64,000 bases of DNA from Chryseobacterium sp. SN22 (GCF_008329705.1 NZ_VTSX01000002.1:171801-235800); one strand, 5' to 3'. Numbered from the stretch's first letter, positions 7,135-16,897 are shown. Notes: generated from the sequence alone by a model not told the origin. Translations and numbers: made by a program.

Positions 7135-8514
7135 ATGGAAAGTAAAAAAGAATTCTTTTTAGAATGCTACAAACTGGGCATCATCAAATTCGGAAGATTC
7201 ACTTTAAAAAGCGGCATCGAAAGCCCTTTTTACGTAGACTTAAGACCTTTGGCTTCAGATCCCAAGATTTTAAAAAATCTTGCCAATTACCTGCTGGATA
7301 TGCTTCCGCTGGATAATTTCGACCTGATCTGCGGGGTTCCTTATGCCGCGCTTCCGATGGCTACAGCGATGTCTTTAGAAAGCTACATTCCGTTAATTAT
7401 TAAAAGAAAAGAAGCTAAAAACTACGGTACTAAAAAACTGATCGAAGGCATTTACCAGAAAGGGCAGAACTGCCTGTTGGTAGAAGACGTCATCACTTCC
7501 GGAAAATCTCTTATCGAAACGATTGCTGAGGTTGAGCAGGAGGACATCAAGGTGGCGGATATCATTGTGGTTCTCGACCGGGAACAGGGCGGGAAGGAAC
7601 TTCTTGAAAGCAGGGGATACCGGGTGCATACCCTTTTCAATATTTCCGAAGTCTGCGAAATCCTAAAGGAAAATGGAGAACTGTCGGATGACGAAATAAA
7701 AAGAATCCAGGATTTTCTACAGGGCAATCACATTCAGTTTGAGGAAGAAATCAGGCTTTCTTATCAGGAAAAATTCGAACATGCCCAGCATTCCGTTTCA
7801 AAAAAACTTCTGGAAACAGCATTAGCCAAAGAATCCAACCTGATTGCTTCTGCCGATGTTACCACGACCCAGGAACTGCTGGATCTGGCTGAAAAAGTAG
7901 GTCCGCATGTGATTGCTTTAAAAACACATATCGATATTATTTCCGATTTTGAATATCAAAAAACAATTACTCCCTTAAAAGCACTGGCGGCAAAACACAA
8001 TTTCCTTCTGATGGAAGACCGCAAATTTGCAGATATCGGGAATACGCAGGAACTTCAGTTTACCAGTGGCGTTTTTAAAGTTACCGATTGGGCCGATTTC
8101 GTTACCTCGCAGGTGATCGGAGGATTTGAATCGCTAGACTGCTTTAAAAATGTAGGAGTTGTTGCCATTATCGGCATGTCGTCCAAAGGCGCATTAACCA
8201 CCAATGCTTACCGGGAAGAAGCTTTAAAAGTAGCCTCTTCACACCCTAACGTGATCGGAGGGGTTTCCCAGAACCTGCTTCCGGCCGAAATGCTTTTATT
8301 TACTCCGGGAGTAAACCTCGCCGATTCCGGGGATGGAAAAGGACAGCAGTACAATACGCCGGAGCATGTTTTCAAAACCCTTCACACCGATTTCATTATC
8401 GTCGGAAGAGGGATCTATCAGGCTGAAAACCCGGAAACGGCAGCCATGATTTACAAAAACGAAGGCTGGAACGCTTATTTAAACTCTCTGGAAAAAAAAG
8501 CAGTTCAGGATTAA
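7135..8514 (+). CDS. pyrE/pyrF: bifunctional UMP synthase (OPRT-OMPDC fusion)
   Basis: 459 aa with two domains. Residues about 1-205 are orotate phosphoribosyltransferase: FTLKSGIESPFYVDLRPL and the PRPP loop LLVEDVITSGKSLIET near residues 114-129. Residues about 220-459 are orotidine-5'-phosphate decarboxylase: LKTHIDIISDF (Lys263 region), MEDRKFADIGNTQ near 292-304 with the catalytic Asp-Lys-Asp, and FIIVGRGIY near the end. Together they make UMP from orotate and PRPP. The domain order and the long decarboxylase match eukaryotic UMPS; most bacteria have separate pyrE and pyrF. The frame is continuous, so this is a true fusion. The TAAATTTG promoter lies upstream. Confidence 0.95.
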   Translation: MESKKEFFLECYKLGIIKFGRFTLKSGIESPFYVDLRPLASDPKILKNLANYLLDMLPLDNFDLICGVPYAALPMATAMSLESYIPLIIKRKEAKNYGTKKLIEGIYQKGQNCLLVEDVITSGKSLIETIAEVEQEDIKVADIIVVLDREQGGKELLESRGYRVHTLFNISEVCEILKENGELSDDEIKRIQDFLQGNHIQFEEEIRLSYQEKFEHAQHSVSKKLLETALAKESNLIASADVTTTQELLDLAEKVGPHVIALKTHIDIISDFEYQKTITPLKALAAKHNFLLMEDRKFADIGNTQELQFTSGVFKVTDWADFVTSQVIGGFESLDCFKNVGVVAIIGMSSKGALTTNAYREEALKVASSHPNVIGGVSQNLLPAEMLLFTPGVNLADSGDGKGQQYNTPEHVFKTLHTDFIIVGRGIYQAENPETAAMIYKNEGWNAYLNSLEKKAVQD

Positions 8515-8543
8515 AATCTTTACGGAATTAATGCAAAATAAGT

Positions 8544-8551
8544 TATATTTG
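8544..8551 (+). promoter_or_regulatory. -7 promoter box for the gene at 8569
   Basis: TATATTTG, exact -7 consensus. It places transcription start about 10 nt before the TTG start at 8569 and so supports that unusual start codon. Confidence 0.55.
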
Positions 8552-8568
8552 ATACTTTATCACAGTAA

Positions 8569-11385
8569 TTGAAAAGAATCAGTATTTGTCTTATTTTGTT
8601 TTTGGGTGTTGCAGAAGTTTCTGCACAGAAGGATAGTATTTACATAGAAGCCAAACTGTCTCAGGACAGAAAGATGCTGGATGTGAACGAAGAAATCGTT
8701 TATTACAACCATTCTGCAAAAGACCTGGATTCCATTAAGCTTTTAAATTGGGTAGCAGCCTATGACAGGCGAGGTACGGCTTTGGTATACCGCAAACTGG
8801 AAGACCGGAATACCGATCTTCACTTTGCCAAACAGAATCAGCTCGGCAAGCTGTTGCAATTACAGGTTAAAAGTTCGGATCAGGATATTCCCGTAAGCAA
8901 TACTTCTGAAGAAAACCTTTTTCTTCCGTTAAAAGAAATCTTAAAACCCGGAGAAAAGGTAAAACTGCAGCTGCAATACAAAATTCAGCTTCCCGACAGC
9001 CGGTTTACAGGCTACGGAGCCTCTGCTGCCAATACCGCCTTAAAATATTTCTTTATTGTTCCGGATCGTTTCGATCCGGACAATATTTCTCCCCGTAAAT
9101 ACCAGGATATCGAAGAATCGGTAAGCTTCAATACGTTCTGGACAGTAAACTTCGATCTTCCGGTTAATTATTTTGTAGAAAGCAATTTAAAGCAGACCCA
9201 GATCAACTCATTTAACGGATACCTGGATGCAGATCCGGAATTTCTGATTTCTCCCAACGAATACCCTTCTATTACCGTTAATACCGGAGATATTCATACG
9301 GAAGTAAAATTCGGGTATAATTTAACACCCGAGGAAAAACAGAATCTGGAATTCTATCTTCCTCTGCAGTTAAAATTTATAAAAGAAAGAATCGGCACTC
9401 TTCCTGAGAGCATTTATATTTCCGAAAAATTCAGGAATAAAGAAGATTTTTTCGGGAATAATGACATTAGTTTCTGGAAATACCGGTTCAGGCTGTTTAC
9501 TTCTGCTGAAAATACGGATATGGATTATTTCGGGATTGTCTCCAAAAAGGTCCTGGACGAAAGTATTATTACCGATAAGCAGGATTTTCACTGGTTTAAA
9601 AACGGTCTGAAGTCTTATCTTGAAATCCAATATCTCAGGAAATTCTATTCTAATACAAAACTGCTGGGGATGCTGAATGACACCAAAATTTTCGGGATTA
9701 AACCCCTGAAACTGTTTCATGCTTCGGACGTGAAGCTGACCGAGCGTTACGGCCTGGGGTACCAGTATATCATGTCCCAGAATCTGGATCAGAAAATTGA
9801 TGAGAAGTTTGCTGCACTGAGCAATTTTAACGATATGGCCATCAGCAGCTTTGAGACGGGAACCCTTTTCAACTATTCCGCGGATAAGATGGGTTACCAG
9901 AATTTTGAGAACCTGGTTCAGTACTTTATTGCCCGGAATAAAGATCAGGAAACCGATCCCACGGACTTTCTAAAGGAACTCGCTGAAAAAGACAAAAGAA
10001 ACTCGTATCTGTCCGGGTTTATCCAGCATAAAAACAGGGTCAATTTTAATCTGAAAAGATTCAGAAAAGAGGGAGATTCGCTGGCCGTTAAAATTGAGAA
10101 AAATACATCGGCCAATATTCCGGTAAAACTTCAGACCATATCAAGCGAAGGCCGGATTAAGGAATACTGGGTAGAAACGGGAGAAAATCAAAAAACAAAA
10201 ACCGTTACCATTCCTGCCGTGGATATTTATAAAATAACCCTGAACGATGAGTATATCTTCCCTGAATCCAACTATCGGGACAATTACCTCTACGCCAAAG
10301 GTTTATTTTCCAACACCAAAAAAATTAAGCTTAAACTTATTAAAGATATTCCGAATCCTGAATTCAACGAGATTTACATCAATCCGCGCGTCCGGTTCAG
10401 CAATACCTATGATAAATTCCTGATTGGGCTCAACTTTAAAAACCAGTCCTTCTTCGACCAGAAGTTTCTGTATTCCCTCACTCCCACTTATAGTACAGGA
10501 ACCGGAAAACTGACGGGATCGGGAGCCATCGCCTACTCTTTTCTCCCGGCAGAAAGCCTTATCCGGAGCCTGACATTCGGTGTGTCGGGATCCTATTTCC
10601 ATTATGATTATGATCTGGCGTACCGGAAGGCTTCCATTTATTCCAATTTGAATTTCATGAAAAATCCACGGAGCACGGTAAGCAGCAGCCTTGGGATTTC
10701 ATACAATTACTTTGAAAGGGATTTAAGTCCGTTAATGATTGCCAATAACGATTACGACCGATATAATCTGTGGAGTGCAGGTTACGGATACAACGACAGC
10801 CAGAGCATTCATGAGAAAAGCCTGGGCGTAAGCACCCAATGGATGGAAGATTTCCACAAAGTAACCGCCGAAGGCTTCTACCGGTGGGAATTTGCACCAA
10901 GGCAGAAGCTTAGCGTCCGTTTGTTTGCAGGATATTTCATTAAAAACAATACCCGGAACAATACTTTCAATTACGGCATCTCCAGAGTTTCGGATTACTC
11001 TTTTTCCTACAACCTTTTGGGACAAAGTGCTACGGGCGGGATTCTATCGCAGCAATTCATTCTGGCAGACGGAGGTTTTAAATCCTTTATCCCCGGAACT
11101 GTTAATAAATGGATTACTTCAGTAAACTTAGATACCAGTGTATGGAAAATTTTCCATGTATATGCAGATGCAGGGGTTTACGACAACAAAAACCAGTCGA
11201 CGAAATTCATCTGGGACAGCGGAGTAAAAGTAAGGATTATTCCGGATTTCCTTGAAGTTTATCTACCGGTACAATCTTCCCTTGGTTTTGAGCCGGCATT
11301 CAAAGATTACGGAAAAAGGATACGGTATACCCTGATTCTTAACCTCAGTTCGATTATCAATGCGGCCCGAAGAGGATGGTACTAA
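8569..11385 (+). CDS. outer-membrane protein with degenerate M1-like (gluzincin) region
   Basis: 938 aa from TTG 8569 (MKRISICLILFLGVAEVSAQ, signal peptide). Residues 20-200 look like the N-terminal beta domain of M1 aminopeptidases (DRKMLDVNEEIVYYNHSAKD). Residues about 260-500 are helical and recall the catalytic domain, but neither HExxH nor the distal Glu is present: the corresponding stretch reads DFHWFKNGLKSYLEIQYLRK. The C-terminal 400 residues are aromatic-ended beta strands (SLTFGVSGSYFHYDY and others) that look like an outer-membrane barrel, ending LIINAARRGWY-like. So the peptidase is probably inactive and the protein an outer-membrane-anchored binding or assembly factor (inference). 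It is common in Flavobacteriia as a gluzincin-family protein. Confidence 0.75.
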   Translation: MKRISICLILFLGVAEVSAQKDSIYIEAKLSQDRKMLDVNEEIVYYNHSAKDLDSIKLLNWVAAYDRRGTALVYRKLEDRNTDLHFAKQNQLGKLLQLQVKSSDQDIPVSNTSEENLFLPLKEILKPGEKVKLQLQYKIQLPDSRFTGYGASAANTALKYFFIVPDRFDPDNISPRKYQDIEESVSFNTFWTVNFDLPVNYFVESNLKQTQINSFNGYLDADPEFLISPNEYPSITVNTGDIHTEVKFGYNLTPEEKQNLEFYLPLQLKFIKERIGTLPESIYISEKFRNKEDFFGNNDISFWKYRFRLFTSAENTDMDYFGIVSKKVLDESIITDKQDFHWFKNGLKSYLEIQYLRKFYSNTKLLGMLNDTKIFGIKPLKLFHASDVKLTERYGLGYQYIMSQNLDQKIDEKFAALSNFNDMAISSFETGTLFNYSADKMGYQNFENLVQYFIARNKDQETDPTDFLKELAEKDKRNSYLSGFIQHKNRVNFNLKRFRKEGDSLAVKIEKNTSANIPVKLQTISSEGRIKEYWVETGENQKTKTVTIPAVDIYKITLNDEYIFPESNYRDNYLYAKGLFSNTKKIKLKLIKDIPNPEFNEIYINPRVRFSNTYDKFLIGLNFKNQSFFDQKFLYSLTPTYSTGTGKLTGSGAIAYSFLPAESLIRSLTFGVSGSYFHYDYDLAYRKASIYSNLNFMKNPRSTVSSSLGISYNYFERDLSPLMIANNDYDRYNLWSAGYGYNDSQSIHEKSLGVSTQWMEDFHKVTAEGFYRWEFAPRQKLSVRLFAGYFIKNNTRNNTFNYGISRVSDYSFSYNLLGQSATGGILSQQFILADGGFKSFIPGTVNKWITSVNLDTSVWKIFHVYADAGVYDNKNQSTKFIWDSGVKVRIIPDFLEVYLPVQSSLGFEPAFKDYGKRIRYTLILNLSSIINAARRGWY

Positions 11386-11459
11386 GTTAGATTAAGTCAG
11401 GATGATATTTTATTTAAAGTAAATTTGGTATTATTCGATTCATTTCAGCCTGGATACAT

Positions 11460-12314
11460 TTAATCCTTAACGATCTGTTGGGATACCGGAGATTTATTGA
11501 TCATGCCGGTTACGGTATATTTTCCTTTCGGCAGTTCGATCAGATTCATACTGTAGGACATTCTTGTCGGAGACTGCATGACCACCTGCCCAAATTCATC
11601 GTATATTTTTACATTCTCTATTTCGCTGCTGAAAACGACTTCCTTGTTTTCCTTCAGAAAGGGATTGATGATAAAATTGAATTTAGAGGATTCCGGATCT
11701 GCCGGTGTAATCGCAATCGCTGCATTTCCTGCAGATGAATTCATCGGATAGGCCGGTGCTGTAACAAACTCTATATTATTGCCTGTATTTTCAAATACTC
11801 TTTTAAAAGCAGTGTTTGCCGCAGAAGCAAAGACCGGAACGGCATTTGAGGTCCCGTAAGCTGCAAAGTCAATAATATCTGTGCTTTTATAATCCTGAAC
11901 CTGCATTCTTCCTTTTACCAAAGCTATTTTTCCGGTTCTGTTATCAAGATCGATTCCTCCGGAAGAGTTCTGTGCCCCGTTGAAATAGAAAACTTTATCC
12001 GCAATGAAATCCGGCGCCGGCAAATCTATTCTTCCGGCAACATTCGCTCCTTCCTGAATCAGATAGTTTTGTCCCGGGCTTAAAGTGATATCAGGAAGAA
12101 TGTGGTATTGGGTAAAGTTTCCGTCAGCAAAACCGTACTGCACCGTTGTTCCATTCAAAGAAGCTGCTTCGGTACCGATGTTTTTAAGCATAATATAATC
12201 ATGACTTAATGCCATGTTCGGACTTCCGCCACCACCGTATATTTCGCTGATGACAATCTGAGCATGGGTATGGATAAGAGAAATGATTCCGATACATGTA
12301 AAAATTTTTTTCAT
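11460..12314 (-). CDS. T9SS cargo protein with lamin-tail-like domain
   Basis: 284 aa from ATG 12314 (MKKIFTCIGIISLIHTHA, signal peptide); the frame to 12380 adds 22 unlikely residues. Residues about 19-170 begin QIVISEIYGGGGSPN, the hallmark start of lamin-tail domains in secreted bacterial proteins, and continue HDYIMLKNIGTEAASLNG. The last 75 residues are a type A T9SS sorting domain: NVKIYDEFGQVVMQSPTRMS, then LPKGKYTVTGMINKSPVSQQ and a basic end. It should be exported across the outer membrane and anchored or released. The end is closely similar to the neighbour at 12471-13406, pointing to shared ancestry of the sorting domain. Confidence 0.85.
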   Translation of the reverse strand: MKKIFTCIGIISLIHTHAQIVISEIYGGGGSPNMALSHDYIMLKNIGTEAASLNGTTVQYGFADGNFTQYHILPDITLSPGQNYLIQEGANVAGRIDLPAPDFIADKVFYFNGAQNSSGGIDLDNRTGKIALVKGRMQVQDYKSTDIIDFAAYGTSNAVPVFASAANTAFKRVFENTGNNIEFVTAPAYPMNSSAGNAAIAITPADPESSKFNFIINPFLKENKEVVFSSEIENVKIYDEFGQVVMQSPTRMSYSMNLIELPKGKYTVTGMINKSPVSQQIVKD

Positions 12315-12418
12315 AATGATTTTATTTGTGGTTGCTTGAAAAATTACAAAAACAATACCACCGGAATGAAAATCGCACATTAAAATTTGATTAAATACTT
12401 ATAAATGAGCAATAAAAA

Positions 12419-12444
12419 ATCTCCGCTTCAGATGAAACGGAGAT
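12419..12444 (-). terminator. minus-strand intrinsic terminator
   Basis: 11-bp stem (12419-12429 with 12434-12444, one G-U pair on the minus strand, loop of 4) followed on the minus strand by TTTTTTATT. It ends transcription of the gene at 12471-13406. Confidence 0.8.
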
Positions 12445-12470
12445 CATAATTTGTATGGATAACTAATCTC

Positions 12471-13406
12471 TTAGTCCTTTAAAATTTTCTGGGAAACCGG
12501 TTTGTTGTTTACCGTACCTGTTACGATATAGTTTCCTTTTGCCAGTTCGGCAACGCTTACGGACTCGTTTTCTTTTACAGAAGCTGTTTTCACAAGCTGT
12601 CCGCTCATTGTATACACTTTTACATCTTTCGCTTCAGCACCGAAAGTAATTTCGTTGTTTTTTACGAAAGAGTTCCTAACGAAGTTTCCGTTGGCTTTGG
12701 AAAGATCGGAAACGGCCAGGGTTCCACTAGCATTCGGGGTTACAGAAAAATTATCGATCGCATACATACCGTCAGTTCCAGTTAAGTTATCATCTGAAAA
12801 TCTAATCCAGAAAGTTGCTCCATTAGCAATATTTAATCCTGTAACATTTCCACTTACCGTTGTACTATTTGCAGGTAATGTTCCATCAACTTGTGCGGCA
12901 GCAGTAGAAGAAGTAAGAATTTCGTTTAAATTCAAAGAATTTACAGCAGTCCAGCTTCCATTATTTAAAGCAGTAGCATTGGTACTATATTCAAAAGTAA
13001 TAACTTCGTCTACATTGCTATTATCAGAAGTTCTCCATTGCTGAGCCAAATAACTTATAGCCAATTGAGTAATAGTAACTCCTGTATTATTTACATATCT
13101 TACACCAAATGCAGGTACCGTTGGGTTTGAGGCAAGCGTTCCTAATGAACGATTTGAAGATCCTGTTGTTCCAAGATTATGAATACCCCCTGAGTTTGAG
13201 GATCCGTTGTTAACTATAGGTGTTAGAGTCTGCCCTACAGTTCCTGTTCCCGCAGCTCTAATAGCACTCCAATTTGCTGGCAATACAGTTGTTGTTCCCA
13301 TCGAATCAAAATTTTCCACATTTGCAGTTCCTGAAGCTGTAAGGCTTATTTGTCCAAATGCTAGTGCTGATGTTAAAACAACAGCTAATGAGTAAATCTT
13401 CTTCAT
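12471..13406 (-). CDS. T9SS type A cargo protein, adhesin-like
   Basis: 311 aa with signal peptide MKKIYSLAVVLTSALAFGQ. Residues 20-235 are Thr/Ser/Asn/Gly-rich beta sequence (ENFDSMGTTTVLPANWSA, FWIRFSDDNLTGTDGMYA, IDNFSV), typical of jelly-roll or concanavalin-like modules in Bacteroidota exoproteins. Residues about 235-311 are the T9SS type A sorting domain, with DVKVYTMSGQLVKTASV and ELAKGNYIVTGTVNNKPVSQ. No catalytic motif is seen. Codon use is more AT-rich in the middle (12780-13330) than in the sorting domain. Role unknown; likely surface-displayed or secreted. Confidence 0.85.
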   Translation of the reverse strand: MKKIYSLAVVLTSALAFGQISLTASGTANVENFDSMGTTTVLPANWSAIRAAGTGTVGQTLTPIVNNGSSNSGGIHNLGTTGSSNRSLGTLASNPTVPAFGVRYVNNTGVTITQLAISYLAQQWRTSDNSNVDEVITFEYSTNATALNNGSWTAVNSLNLNEILTSSTAAAQVDGTLPANSTTVSGNVTGLNIANGATFWIRFSDDNLTGTDGMYAIDNFSVTPNASGTLAVSDLSKANGNFVRNSFVKNNEITFGAEAKDVKVYTMSGQLVKTASVKENESVSVAELAKGNYIVTGTVNNKPVSQKILKD

Positions 13407-13440
13407 GATTTAAAAATTTAATTATTAATAATTTACATGG

Positions 13441-13448
13441 CAAAAATA
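13441..13448 (-). promoter_or_regulatory. -7 promoter box for the gene at 12471-13406
   Basis: Reads TATTTTTG on the minus strand (exact consensus), with TTG at 13470-13472 as a possible -33 element. The leader would be about 30 nt. Confidence 0.5.
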
Positions 13449-13556
13449 AGTCAAATTTTCATAATAAGACAATAATAAGGTTAAATTTCTGTTAATAATA
13501 CTAATGTCTTTTCTGTAAGGTATTTTTAAGTATTTTTACGAATTATTTTCAGAAGC

Positions 13557-16500
13557 TTGCGAAATTATATCCTGATATTCGTGTTGTTTTTTATAGGCTT
13601 ATTCTCCGGTAATGCCCAGGTATTCACATGGAAGAACCCGAACCTTCCGCAGGATAGCCTTAAACAGGACAGCATCCGCCAGGACAGTATTCTCGCGGCC
13701 CGGTTTGAACAGGATATTTTTGCGAAAGACACGCTGGATTTTGTAAAGACCAACAACCGGATTATTGTTGACGAAGGCGTACTGGCCAGAAATGATAAAA
13801 AAAGATTTCTGGGCGAGCTCAATTCAAAAGGATCAATCATCCGGGGGATTACCTTCGGGAACAACCAGGGGCAGTCGGTGCAAAGCTCGATGGACCTTCA
13901 GATTTCCGGCAGGCTTTCCAAGGATGTGACGATTCTTGCCAGTATATCCGACCACAATTTGCCGATCCAGGCCGACGGCTACACCCAGACGCTGGAGGAA
14001 TTCGATAAGATCTACATGCAGCTGAATATCAAGGATAAATCGATCCTGAGGGCAGGACACCTTGATCTGGTGGAAGCAAAAAATTACTTTGCCAAATACC
14101 AGCGCCGAAGCATGGGCCTTGAGTTCCAGACCGAATTCGGAAAAGAGAATAAAACATTCGTTGATGTTTCAATGGGGGTAGCCCGGAGTGAATTCCACAG
14201 GATCCGTTTCCAGGGGGTTGAAGGGAACCAGGGGCCTTACCGCTTAACAGGAAAGAACGGCGAACAGTTCATCACCCTGATCTCAGGTTCCGAACAGGTT
14301 TTCATCGACGGGATCCTGATGAAAAGAGGGGAAAACCAGGATTATATCATTAATTACAATACCGGAGAAGTTACCTTTACCAGTTTCCGGCCGATCTTCC
14401 AGCAGAATTTCATTACCATTTCGTACAATTATGCCAACCGGAATTATTCAAGATACCTGTTTACCGGGAAACTGGAACACAAAAGGGAAAAACTAAGGCT
14501 GGGACTAAACTGGTTCATGGAAAATGACAATAAAAATGCACCTCTGTCACTGAATCTTTCAGAAGAAGACCAGCAGATCCTGGCAGCAGCAGGAAACGAC
14601 CCGAATCAAATGTATGCACCTTCCGGTGTCATAGCGGAATATGACGTAAATAAAATCCTGTACCGGCTGGTTCAGGATCCCGCCGGAAACCATTATGAGT
14701 TTTCCACCGATGCCACACAAACACTGTATACGGTTTCCTATACGTATTTCGGAGCCAATCTCGGTGATTATAAAATTACCCAGACGACCAATAACGGACG
14801 GGTATTCCAATATGTAGGCCCGAATATGGGTGACTACCGGGCGGTAAGGAAACTGCCTTCCCCACAGAAATCGCAGGTCTACTCTTTCAATTCCGAATAT
14901 TTGTTGAAAGACGGAAAAATAGGCGCCGATATTTCCTTAAGCAATTACGATCTGAATCTGTTCTCATCCAAAGATTCCGAGCAGAACATCGGGTATGCCT
15001 GGAGGGTCTTCGGGAATAAGACCTTTACTAAAAACAGCTGGAAAGGAACCCCGAATTTCGAATATCAGTATATCGACCGCCAGTTCCATATCCTCGACCG
15101 GATCAATGATGTGGAATTCTCCCGGGATTTCAACCTTGCCCAAGAATTCAGCGGACGGACCCAAAACCGGTTTATCTTCAGCTTTTTAAATAAATGGACC
15201 AACAAGTCGACCCTGAACTACAGAATTAACTATCTGGATGAACAGGATACCTATAAAGGGATTAAGAACGACCTGGATTTCGGATGGATTAAAGGGAAAT
15301 TCTTTACCAAAGGAAATTTATCCTACCTCAGCACCAATGCCGTTCTTCAGGATACCAAATTCATCAGAGGCGGGGTTTCTACAGAATTTAACGGCAAGAA
15401 AGGAAGCTGGGCACTGGGAGGAAGCATGGAGCACAATGAGAAAAAGTATAACGATACCGGACTGATGGATGTCACCAGCTTCAGCTGGAAAGAGGTGTTC
15501 GTACAGAAGAAAGTCGGTGACAGTTCCAGAACGAAATTATTGGCTAAAGTCTATATGCGGGATAACGATTCGGTACGTGACAATAGGCTGCAGAGCATGA
15601 ATAATATTTTAGGATTCATGGCCGAAAGCCAGATCATCAAAACCGAAAAAACAACGTTGAATGCCCTGCTCCACTACAGAAAGTTCTTCTATCAGAACCA
15701 GGATGTGGATATATCGAGAAATAACGATTTCGTAGTGGGAAATATCCTGTACAACCAGCAGCTTTTCAGAAACGGGATGCGCCTGCAGGCTTTCTATGAA
15801 CTTGGAAACGGACAGGAAGCCCAGCGGGAGTTCCAATATATCAAGGTAACGGACGGACAGGGGATTTACAAATGGACGGATTATAACGGGGATGGCGTTC
15901 AGCAGCTTGATGAATTCGAGATTGCCGAATATTCGGATCTGGCGCAATACATCAGGATTTATACCAATTCCGTACGGTATATCCCTTCCAACAAAAATAA
16001 AATCCAGCTGGCTTTATTTGTGAATCCGTCGGTTGTCTTTAATTCTGAAAATAAATTTTTAAAACGCTGGAATTTCAATATTTCCCTGAATTCCCAAAAC
16101 TCATTCTATAAAAGAGATAAGGTTCTGGTACTGAATCCATTTGAAAAAAATGAGGACCAGATCCTGAAAAACCAGAATATCCTGGCTTCCGTACAGTTCA
16201 GCCCGACTGATAAATCCGGATGGAACGGGAATTACCGTTTTATTTCAAATGACAACCTCATCAATGCCAATTTCAGCAATGAAGAACGGGAACAGACGTC
16301 TCATTTCCTGAACATCGGATATTGGTTCAACAAAGAATTCAGAATCGACTGGGAAAATTCGGTTCACGACCTTCAGAACTCGTCACAGCTGTTTGCGACG
16401 AGGGATTACCGATTAAATAATTTTGAGACGAAGCCGAAAGCGACCTACAAATTCACCGATGCCATCCAGGCTGAGCTTTCTTCCGCATTCCGCCAGAAGC

Positions 16501-16805
16501 AGCGCGTAGATGGGGAAGAATTCCTGAAAGCCTTCGATGTTACAGGAACAATCCAGTGGGAACGCCGGAAAACGTCCATCAGAGGGAACTTTTCATTCAT
16601 CAATAACGACTTTACAGGAAACAATTTCAGCATTGTCGGCAACCAGATGCTGGACGGTTTAAAGCCGGGTAAAAATCAGGTCTGGAGCGTGTTTATCCAG
16701 CAGGCTATCAATTCATTCCTTCAACTAAACTTAAATTATGAAGGCAGAAATTCAGGTGAAAGGACCATCCATATCGGAAGCATGCAGGTAAAGGCGAGTT
16801 TCTGA
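13557..16805 (+). CDS. giant outer-membrane beta-barrel protein, function unknown
   Basis: 1082 aa from TTG 13557 (MRNYILIFVLFFIGLFSGNAQ, signal peptide). After a Gln/Asp/Ser-rich linker (DSLKQDSIRQDSILAARF) the domain at residues 85-180 reads GSIIRGITFGNNQGQSVQSS and LSKDVTILASISDHNLPIQA. The remaining sequence is a long series of alternating aromatic beta strands with charged turns, as in large outer-membrane barrels. An EF-hand-like loop DYNGDGVQQLDEFE near residues 774-787 could bind Ca2+. It ends in a barrel-like strand (GSMQVKASF, terminal Phe). The start domain resembles regions of large Bacteroidota outer-membrane proteins, but I cannot name the family. Monocistronic. Confidence 0.75.
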   Translation: MRNYILIFVLFFIGLFSGNAQVFTWKNPNLPQDSLKQDSIRQDSILAARFEQDIFAKDTLDFVKTNNRIIVDEGVLARNDKKRFLGELNSKGSIIRGITFGNNQGQSVQSSMDLQISGRLSKDVTILASISDHNLPIQADGYTQTLEEFDKIYMQLNIKDKSILRAGHLDLVEAKNYFAKYQRRSMGLEFQTEFGKENKTFVDVSMGVARSEFHRIRFQGVEGNQGPYRLTGKNGEQFITLISGSEQVFIDGILMKRGENQDYIINYNTGEVTFTSFRPIFQQNFITISYNYANRNYSRYLFTGKLEHKREKLRLGLNWFMENDNKNAPLSLNLSEEDQQILAAAGNDPNQMYAPSGVIAEYDVNKILYRLVQDPAGNHYEFSTDATQTLYTVSYTYFGANLGDYKITQTTNNGRVFQYVGPNMGDYRAVRKLPSPQKSQVYSFNSEYLLKDGKIGADISLSNYDLNLFSSKDSEQNIGYAWRVFGNKTFTKNSWKGTPNFEYQYIDRQFHILDRINDVEFSRDFNLAQEFSGRTQNRFIFSFLNKWTNKSTLNYRINYLDEQDTYKGIKNDLDFGWIKGKFFTKGNLSYLSTNAVLQDTKFIRGGVSTEFNGKKGSWALGGSMEHNEKKYNDTGLMDVTSFSWKEVFVQKKVGDSSRTKLLAKVYMRDNDSVRDNRLQSMNNILGFMAESQIIKTEKTTLNALLHYRKFFYQNQDVDISRNNDFVVGNILYNQQLFRNGMRLQAFYELGNGQEAQREFQYIKVTDGQGIYKWTDYNGDGVQQLDEFEIAEYSDLAQYIRIYTNSVRYIPSNKNKIQLALFVNPSVVFNSENKFLKRWNFNISLNSQNSFYKRDKVLVLNPFEKNEDQILKNQNILASVQFSPTDKSGWNGNYRFISNDNLINANFSNEEREQTSHFLNIGYWFNKEFRIDWENSVHDLQNSSQLFATRDYRLNNFETKPKATYKFTDAIQAELSSAFRQKQRVDGEEFLKAFDVTGTIQWERRKTSIRGNFSFINNDFTGNNFSIVGNQMLDGLKPGKNQVWSVFIQQAINSFLQLNLNYEGRNSGERTIHIGSMQVKASF

Positions 16806-16881
16806 TCTGTACAAAAAATGCAATAAACCCAATAGATAATTTCATTTCAACCTCTTTACAGGGCCTTCTGCACAATCATTA

Positions 16882-16897
16882 TAATTTTGTAAATTTG
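16882..16897 (+). promoter_or_regulatory. two overlapping -7-like boxes before dusB
   Basis: TAATTTTG (16882-16889) and TAAATTTG (16890-16897) are both exact TAnnTTTG matches, directly adjacent. The first gives a very short leader and the second a leaderless mRNA for the ATG at 16902. Confidence 0.5.

Noticed and set aside
12655..13044. 129-aa plus-strand ORF
   Set aside because: Antisense to the T9SS cargo protein; composition follows the reverse complement of a Thr/Asn-rich gene.
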